The notes under the pieces: model-generated
Seen by the model: only the letters and a program-made list of their open reading frames with translations
Database searches by the model: none
Told to the model about the DNA's origin: nothing
Program-made: the position numbers and the translations under genes
NCBI RefSeq assembly: GCF_009828855.1
Contig: NZ_WUAG01000001.1
Coordinates: forward strand, 62,001 to 126,000
Reading direction: 5' to 3'
Source: Psychromonas sp. L1A2
Lineage (GTDB): Bacteria > Pseudomonadota > Gammaproteobacteria > Enterobacterales > Psychromonadaceae
Length of the DNA: 64,000 nt
Part shown: piece by piece, positions 59,463 to 64,000 of the stretch
How the letters are laid out: each line of letters opens with the position of its first letter
How positions within the stretch are numbered: position 1 is the stretch's first letter

Positions 59463-59876
59463 ATGGTTAACGTAAATGTTCAACTTCCTCCGATTGCAGC
59501 AGCCCCTTTTCCACAAGCTGCAGAGGGATTACGTCAAGAAAATCAATTACAACCAGCCATTCCTAAAACAGAAGAAACGCATGCTTATGCCAAGATGCGC
59601 GATCAACAAGAGCGAGAACAAGTCGCTCATCAATCGTCACAAATAATCCAAGATAATAGTAAAAACTCTCATCAACAAGAACAGTCTTCTCGCGCCAATC
59701 AAAAACGTAACTTCTTCTTTGCTAGCAAATTAAAGCTTTCGCCCCATGAGTTGGATACGTTAACTGTTGAGTTAAGTGGAATTTCAGATTATAAACAAGT
59801 GATGTCAGTGATTCAGGCTAAATACACTAATGCAGTGTCGCCAATTCCTGAGCCTGTAGTGAGTTACAGTATTTAG
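59463..59876 (+). CDS. Hypothetical protein, hydrophilic
   Basis: Protein of 137 residues that I do not recognise. Proline and alanine are common in the first part (VQLPPIAAAPFPQAAEGL), the middle is Gln/Glu-rich and probably disordered (QQEREQVAHQSSQIIQDNS), and the last 50 residues may fold (KLSPHELDTLTVELSGISDY). There is no signal peptide or membrane segment. It starts 11 bases after the preceding small gene and appears co-transcribed with it, so the two may work together. Confidence 0.7.
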   Translation: MVNVNVQLPPIAAAPFPQAAEGLRQENQLQPAIPKTEETHAYAKMRDQQEREQVAHQSSQIIQDNSKNSHQQEQSSRANQKRNFFFASKLKLSPHELDTLTVELSGISDYKQVMSVIQAKYTNAVSPIPEPVVSYSI

Positions 59877-59907
59877 TTTCTACTATTTAATAGTCCAATA
59901 TTTAGTA

Positions 59908-60130
59908 ATACCAACTATCTTAAATAAGTAATCTTAATTTTGCGCAGGAGCATGACTTAGTTTAAGGCTTAAATTGAGCCCTTTCGAAGATTAATATCGT
60001 TAATCGTATGTCGCAGAATTAACCAAAAGAGTTTAATGCTTTAATGGTTGTTTCCTTGTACGAAACTTACAACGAAGAAATAAGTCATTTTAACCAGTAA
60101 AATAGATCAGTTAATTAGTGTGATTGGTAT
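59908..60130. repeat. Palindromic MITE-like element, copy C (223 bp)
   Basis: Left ATACCAACTATCTTAAATAA, right TTAATTAGTGTGATTGGTAT. Its right 65 bases are the complement of copy B's left 65 with few changes (ACAACGAAGAAATAAGTCAT, TTTAACCAGTAAAATAGATC). The inner third is unlike copy B. It sits in opposite orientation to B. Confidence 0.85.
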
Positions 60131-60157
60131 AACTCAAGATTAACTTTTTATGCATAC

Positions 60158-60194
60158 AAAAAAAGCCGCCAATCTAGATAGATTGGCGGCTTTT
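60158..60194. terminator. Bidirectional terminator before slyD
   Basis: AAAAGCCGCCAATCTA / TAGATTGGCGGCTTTT, a perfect 16-bp stem with a two-base loop and an A tract to the left, which serves the leftward slyD transcript. Confidence 0.9.
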
Positions 60195-60267
60195 ACACAT
60201 TACTTTAAACTGATTTAAAAAAGCTATTTAATCAGGCTTTTATTAATCATTAAAAGTGACATTAAAT

Positions 60268-60756
60268 TTAGTGAGAATGTCCACAACCTTCAGCTGAATG
60301 GATGTGACCGTGCGACATTTCTTCATCAGTTGCTGCTCGAACAGAGACAACTTCACCAACAAATTGTAATGCCATACCTGCTAGAGGGTGGTTTGCATCG
60401 ATACTTACATTTTCTTCAGTTACGCCAGTGACTTCTACAGTACGAGGACCTTGCTCTGTTTCTGCTTGAAATGACATGCCGACTTCAATTTCATCAACGC
60501 CTTCAAATAAAGTACGAGGTACTTCTTGAACTAATTCTTCTTGGAAAGGGCCGTAAGCTTCTTCTGCTTCTAATTTAACATCAAATTTGTAACCGGCTTC
60601 TTTACCTTCTAATTCTTTCTCTAAACCAGGTACTAAATATTGTGCACCTTGAATAAACTCAAGTGGGCTACCGTTTTCTGTACTATCAAGTGCATTACCG
60701 TCAACTTCTGCAACACCAAAGTGGATTGCGACTACTGAATTTTTTTCAATTTTCAT
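60268..60756 (-). CDS. slyD: FKBP-type peptidyl-prolyl isomerase SlyD
   Basis: Isomerase and chaperone of 162 residues. The FKBP core has VVAIHFGVAEVDGNALDSTE, LVPGLEKELEGKEAGYKFDV, an insert-in-flap domain around YGPFQEELVQEVPR, and VDANHPLAG-type ANHPLAGMALQFVGEV. The C-terminal tail HGHIHSAEGCGHSH is a short His/Cys metal-binding sequence, much shorter than that of E. coli SlyD (196 residues). It follows yheV by 12 bases, the enterobacterial order. Confidence 0.94.
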   Translation of the reverse strand: MKIEKNSVVAIHFGVAEVDGNALDSTENGSPLEFIQGAQYLVPGLEKELEGKEAGYKFDVKLEAEEAYGPFQEELVQEVPRTLFEGVDEIEVGMSFQAETEQGPRTVEVTGVTEENVSIDANHPLAGMALQFVGEVVSVRAATDEEMSHGHIHSAEGCGHSH

Positions 60757-60768
60757 TGTTATTTCTCT

Positions 60769-60999
60769 CTATTCTTTATCGGGTTCAGAGGGATCAAAAA
60801 CACCAATTATTTGTTCAAATTGACGTGTTGCTGATTTAGCCTGACTAGGTGTTTGTGTTTGTGTGTAATCACAAGCCACGCAGGTTAAAGTCTCAACTGC
60901 ATTTTCCAGTGTCAAAGCAATACTGTCAATAGTCTTACATTGTGGACATTCTGCTCCAGCGATGAAGCGTTTTTTATTCTTAGATACAGGCATATACAA
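60769..60999 (-). CDS. yheV: YheV-family zinc-ribbon protein
   Basis: Protein of 76 residues with two CxxC pairs (AECPQCKTIDS and TCVACDY), a KKRFIAGA start and a QIIGVFDP end, matching the YheV family (DUF2387). Function unknown. It is cotranscribed with slyD. Start at 60999 or at the second ATG at 60993. In E. coli kefB/kefG lie on its other side; here yheS is divergent. Confidence 0.92.
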   Translation of the reverse strand: MYMPVSKNKKRFIAGAECPQCKTIDSIALTLENAVETLTCVACDYTQTQTPSQAKSATRQFEQIIGVFDPSEPDKE

Positions 61000-61128
61000 A
61001 TCACAAATGACAAAAAGTACGTAATGATAAACAAATTAGCACTCATTTTCAGTAGTTATGGCTCAAGTTTGTAAAGTTCGTTATCATCTTGCTCTAATTT
61101 ACCTGATTTACATTGAGACTCTGAATTT

Positions 61129-63036
61129 ATGATCGTTGCAAATAATATCGAATTTATCCGAGGTGGAAAAGCCTTACTTGAAAATGCCAGTGCAACCATC
61201 AACCCAAAACAAAAAGTAGGTTTAGTCGGCGCCAATGGTTGTGGTAAATCGAGCTTCTTTACTTTATTAAAACAAGAGTCTCAAGTTGATGCCGGTGACC
61301 TGACTATTCCACATCATTGGCGATTAGCGAGTGTTGCTCAAGAAACGCCAGCTTTAGATACGAATGCGTTGCAATATGTTATTGATGGCGATATTGAATT
61401 TCGTACATTACAAGCAAAACTAAAACAGGCTGAAATAGAAGATAACGGCACTAAAATCGCTGAAATGCATATTTTATTGGATAATGCTGGTGGTTATACG
61501 ATTGAATCTCGCGCTGCCGAGTTATTAGCGGGTTTAGGTTTTAGCGAACAAGCGCAAGGACGAGCGGTTAGTGATTTTTCTGGTGGTTGGCGTATGCGCT
61601 TAAATTTAGCGCAAGCACTGCTTTGTCCATCTGATTTACTATTACTCGATGAACCTACCAATCACCTCGACTTAGATGCGGTTATTTGGCTTGAAAAATG
61701 GTTACATCAATATCAAGGTACATTAATACTGATTTCTCATGACCGTGATTTTATTGATAGCATTGTCGATAAAATTATTCATATTGAACAAAATAAATTA
61801 TTTGAATATACCGGTAACTACACCAGCTTTGAACGTCAACGTGCTGAAAAGTTAATGCAGCAACAATCTTCTTATGAGAAACAACAAGCGCAAATGGATC
61901 ATATGCAAAGCTATATTGATCGCTTTCGTTATAAAGCCAATAAAGCAAAGCAAGCGCAAAGTCGTATTAAAGCACTGGAAAAAATGGAAGCGCTATTGCC
62001 TGCGCACCTCGATAATCAATTTAGTTTTTCATTTCGAGAACCTGAAGCATTACCAATGCCATTATTAACATTGGAAAAAGTGAGTGCAGGTTACGACGAT
62101 CTATTAATTCTTGATGAAATAAAATTAAACTTAGTCCCAGGTAGCCGCATTGGTTTGTTAGGTCGCAACGGTGCTGGTAAATCAACCTTAGTAAAATTGC
62201 TTTCAAATCAGCTTCAGCCTAAATCAGGTAAGATTGAAATAAACACAAATGCAAAAATTGGTTACTTTGCACAACACCAATTAGAGTTTTTACATCTAGA
62301 CGAAAGCCCAATGCAACATTTAATGCGTTTAGCGCCCGATGAGAAAGAACTGCCACTACGTAATTTCTTAGGTAGTTTTGGTTTTCAAGGTGATAAAGCC
62401 TTTGATATTGTTGCGCCGTTTTCCGGCGGAGAAAAAGCACGGTTGGTTTTAGCATTATTAGTGTGGCAAAAACCTAACTTATTATTACTTGATGAACCAA
62501 CCAATCATCTAGATTTAGAAATGCGTCATGCTTTGACTGTCGCTTTACAAGCATTTGAAGGCGCAATGGTAGTGGTATCGCATGATCGCCATTTACTTCG
62601 TACGACTATCGATGACCTGTATTTAGTACACGATAAAAAAGTAGAACCCTTTGCTGGTGATTTAGATGATTATCATCAGTGGTTGTCTGATCAACAACGT
62701 ATTGAGAAACAAGCGGCTCAAAGTGAAGATAAAGTGGTGTCGGTGAGTGCAAACCGTAAAGATCAAAAAAGATTAGAAGCGGAATTTCGTAAAAAGTTAA
62801 CGCCTTTTAAGAAGCAGTTAACCAGTGCAGAAAAACAAATGGATACTTATTCTGCTCGTGTGGCTGAGATTGAAGAACAGTTAAGTGACAGTTCGCTTTA
62901 TGAGCAAGAAAATAAAAAGAAATTAACGGATCTATTAAAAGAGCAAGGTGAAGTAAAAGAGCAGTTAGAAGAAACTGAAATGTTATGGATGGATGCTCAA
63001 GAACAAATTGAATTATTACAAGCCGAAAGCGAATAA
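61129..63036 (+). CDS. yheS: ABC-F ATPase YheS
   Basis: Cytoplasmic ABC-F protein of 635 residues, a translation factor that acts on ribosomes. Two ABC domains: Walker A VGANGCGKSSFFTLL and LLGRNGAGKSTLVKLL; signatures FSGGWRMRLNLAQAL and FSGGEKARLVLALLV; Walker B LLLLDEPTNHLDLDAV and LLLLDEPTNHLDLEMR. Between them is the P-site tRNA-interaction linker with YEKQQAQMDHMQSYIDRFRY and KANKAKQAQSRIKAL. A C-terminal coiled coil of about 90 residues ends in LLQAESE. There are no membrane segments, so it is not a transporter. Divergent from yheV. Confidence 0.95.
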   Translation: MIVANNIEFIRGGKALLENASATINPKQKVGLVGANGCGKSSFFTLLKQESQVDAGDLTIPHHWRLASVAQETPALDTNALQYVIDGDIEFRTLQAKLKQAEIEDNGTKIAEMHILLDNAGGYTIESRAAELLAGLGFSEQAQGRAVSDFSGGWRMRLNLAQALLCPSDLLLLDEPTNHLDLDAVIWLEKWLHQYQGTLILISHDRDFIDSIVDKIIHIEQNKLFEYTGNYTSFERQRAEKLMQQQSSYEKQQAQMDHMQSYIDRFRYKANKAKQAQSRIKALEKMEALLPAHLDNQFSFSFREPEALPMPLLTLEKVSAGYDDLLILDEIKLNLVPGSRIGLLGRNGAGKSTLVKLLSNQLQPKSGKIEINTNAKIGYFAQHQLEFLHLDESPMQHLMRLAPDEKELPLRNFLGSFGFQGDKAFDIVAPFSGGEKARLVLALLVWQKPNLLLLDEPTNHLDLEMRHALTVALQAFEGAMVVVSHDRHLLRTTIDDLYLVHDKKVEPFAGDLDDYHQWLSDQQRIEKQAAQSEDKVVSVSANRKDQKRLEAEFRKKLTPFKKQLTSAEKQMDTYSARVAEIEEQLSDSSLYEQENKKKLTDLLKEQGEVKEQLEETEMLWMDAQEQIELLQAESE

Positions 63037-63113
63037 TTTATATTGAGCCTTTTATAAGTAAGATCCCAAATGATAAGTGAAACGCTAAAATTTTATAAAT
63101 GAATCCGAAAAGA

Positions 63114-63167
63114 GATGCGCTGCTGATAAAGAAAACCTGAACAGCTTTTCTTTATCAGCAGCGCATC
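63114..63167. terminator. Very long hairpin between yheS and norW
   Basis: Perfect 22-bp inverted repeat (GATGCGCTGCTGATAAAGAA plus AA and its complement) with a 10-base loop, in a convergent gap. There is no T tract beyond GTTATTT, so it may act as a bidirectional terminator or as a stable RNA end. Confidence 0.6.
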
Positions 63168-63201
63168 GTTATTTAATAACTTGTCGTGTCTGTATAGCAA
63201 G

Positions 63202-64000
63202 CTAAGCCTGCGATAACTCCCTTAGCAGAGGAAATGCTTGTGTTGTTTTCTCTGCTGTCACCACAAAGCCAATTAATTTCTGTTGTTCATTGTAAGCTTT
63301 AGCAATTATTCCCACTGTTTGCACATCAAATACCCAACGGTTAATCTCATTTGAACAAGTCACTCCTCCAATTTGAATAGGGTAAGTCGGTGTTTTTACC
63401 TTAATCATAATATTAGGTAAATTGACTGCTGAAGGTGTATCTAATAAAGTTTTGGCTAATGCATTTGCACTAATCAATATCGGTTGTAGGTAAGCACGAA
63501 CCAACCCTTCAAATTGCGCACAATCACCTAATGAATAAATATCTTTAATAGAAGTTTGTAGATATGCATCGACACAAATACCATGCTCAGTTTTAATATT
63601 GGATTGAGCTGCAAGCTGCGTATTAGGTTTTAACCCTGCACAAACAATAACTTGATCAACTTGTAAATGATCATTATTACTTAACAGCACTAACATTTGA
63701 CCATGCTTAGTGGTTGTGTCGTTGGTGTCTAATGCTGTTTCCAACTCAATGGTACTAACCGTACAATCCGTTTTAATCTCAATATTATGTTGTGCAAGGT
63801 TCTTCTGAAGTTCAAGGGCCACATATTCAGGCAATTGTCTGGACATTAACTGTGTTGAAGGTTCAACTAAGGTGACTTGTTTACCTGCATTAGCAAGATC
63901 AAGTGCTATTTCGACACCAATTAAGCCGCCTCCAATGACTAGCACAGAGTGAGCAGAGGTAATTTGCTCTTGGCAAGCTGCAAATTCTTGTAAGCTATTT
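63202..64000 (-). CDS. norW: NorW-type NAD(P)H:flavorubredoxin reductase (5' end outside window)
   Basis: FAD-dependent reductase of the rubredoxin reductase family; in E. coli NorW passes electrons to flavorubredoxin NorV to reduce nitric oxide. The frame remains open to the window end (LQEFAACQEQI then TSAHS before VLVIGGGLIGVEIALDLA). Visible pieces are this NAD-binding loop, VIVCAGLKPNTQLAAQ, the FAD-contacting YSLGDCAQFEGLVRAYLQPI, and KVKTPTYPIQIGG. The last two match E. coli NorW from memory (TPELPLHLAG, LPFLQPI) better than other reductases. About 120-150 N-terminal residues are missing. norV would be expected upstream, outside the window. Confidence 0.82.
   Translation of the reverse strand, partial: NSLQEFAACQEQITSAHSVLVIGGGLIGVEIALDLANAGKQVTLVEPSTQLMSRQLPEYVALELQKNLAQHNIEIKTDCTVSTIELETALDTNDTTTKHGQMLVLLSNNDHLQVDQVIVCAGLKPNTQLAAQSNIKTEHGICVDAYLQTSIKDIYSLGDCAQFEGLVRAYLQPILISANALAKTLLDTPSAVNLPNIMIKVKTPTYPIQIGGVTCSNEINRWVFDVQTVGIIAKAYNEQQKLIGFVVTAEKTTQAFPLLRELSQA

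Noticed and set aside
1..64000. tRNA or rRNA genes
   Set aside because: No cloverleaf-like or ribosomal RNA sequence was noticed in any gap; a tRNAscan run would settle this.

Overview
The window looks like a chromosomal segment of a cold-adapted marine gammaproteobacterium, most likely Psychromonas or a close relative. It is AT-rich. The core proteins (Rho, UbiD, PolA, GlmU, GpsA) read very close to E. coli and Vibrio proteins. Several gene clusters keep enterobacterial order: gpmI-envC-yibQ beside yibN-grxC-secB-gpsA; nfuA-gntX-type comF beside bioH; yheV-slyD beside yheS. The genus is an inference; nothing was searched.

Layout. 0-9.4 kb: rho (5' end off the window), ubiD, fre, an HDOD protein, an acyltransferase and polA, followed by a candidate small RNA in the place where other gammaproteobacteria carry spf (Spot 42). 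9.4-15.6 kb: cheX, zur and an ethanolamine catabolic block, with a frameshifted eutR divergent from eutB-eutC and an ethanolamine permease; no microcompartment shell genes are present. 16-20 kb: a chemoreceptor with no ordinary start codon, a small membrane thiol protein and a 5'-nucleotidase lipoprotein. 20-29 kb: dsdA, an aminotransferase lacking its C-terminal third, a TAXI-type TRAP transporter and a BCCT osmolyte or betaine transporter. 29.1-37.2 kb: an accessory island with a large Mrr-NACHT-HEAT gene (a candidate single-gene antiphage system), a class I fructose-bisphosphate aldolase, a second phosphoglycerate mutase, and the stub of a DUF4143-type ATPase beside 20-bp inverted repeats. 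37.2-46 kb: dusA, a lipoprotein, panM, yibQ, envC, gpmI, yibN, grxC, secB, gpsA. 46-55 kb: asd, nadE, a polar amino acid ABC transporter, glmU, deaD. 55-64 kb: a frameshifted yjeH-like exporter gene, nfuA, comF, bioH, two small unknown genes (one resembling both ends of a flagellar rod protein), slyD, yheV, yheS and the 3' part of norW.

A family of nonautonomous palindromic elements (termini like ATACCAATCACACTAATTAA and its complement, about 115-260 bp) sits between genes at five full-length places plus several fragments. At one copy, next to gpsA, 15 bp of the element's end has been amplified into fifteen tandem units that read as (MPITL)n.

Most genes are housekeeping. The accessory signals are the 29-37 kb island, the repeat family and three damaged genes (eutR, the aminotransferase, yjeH).
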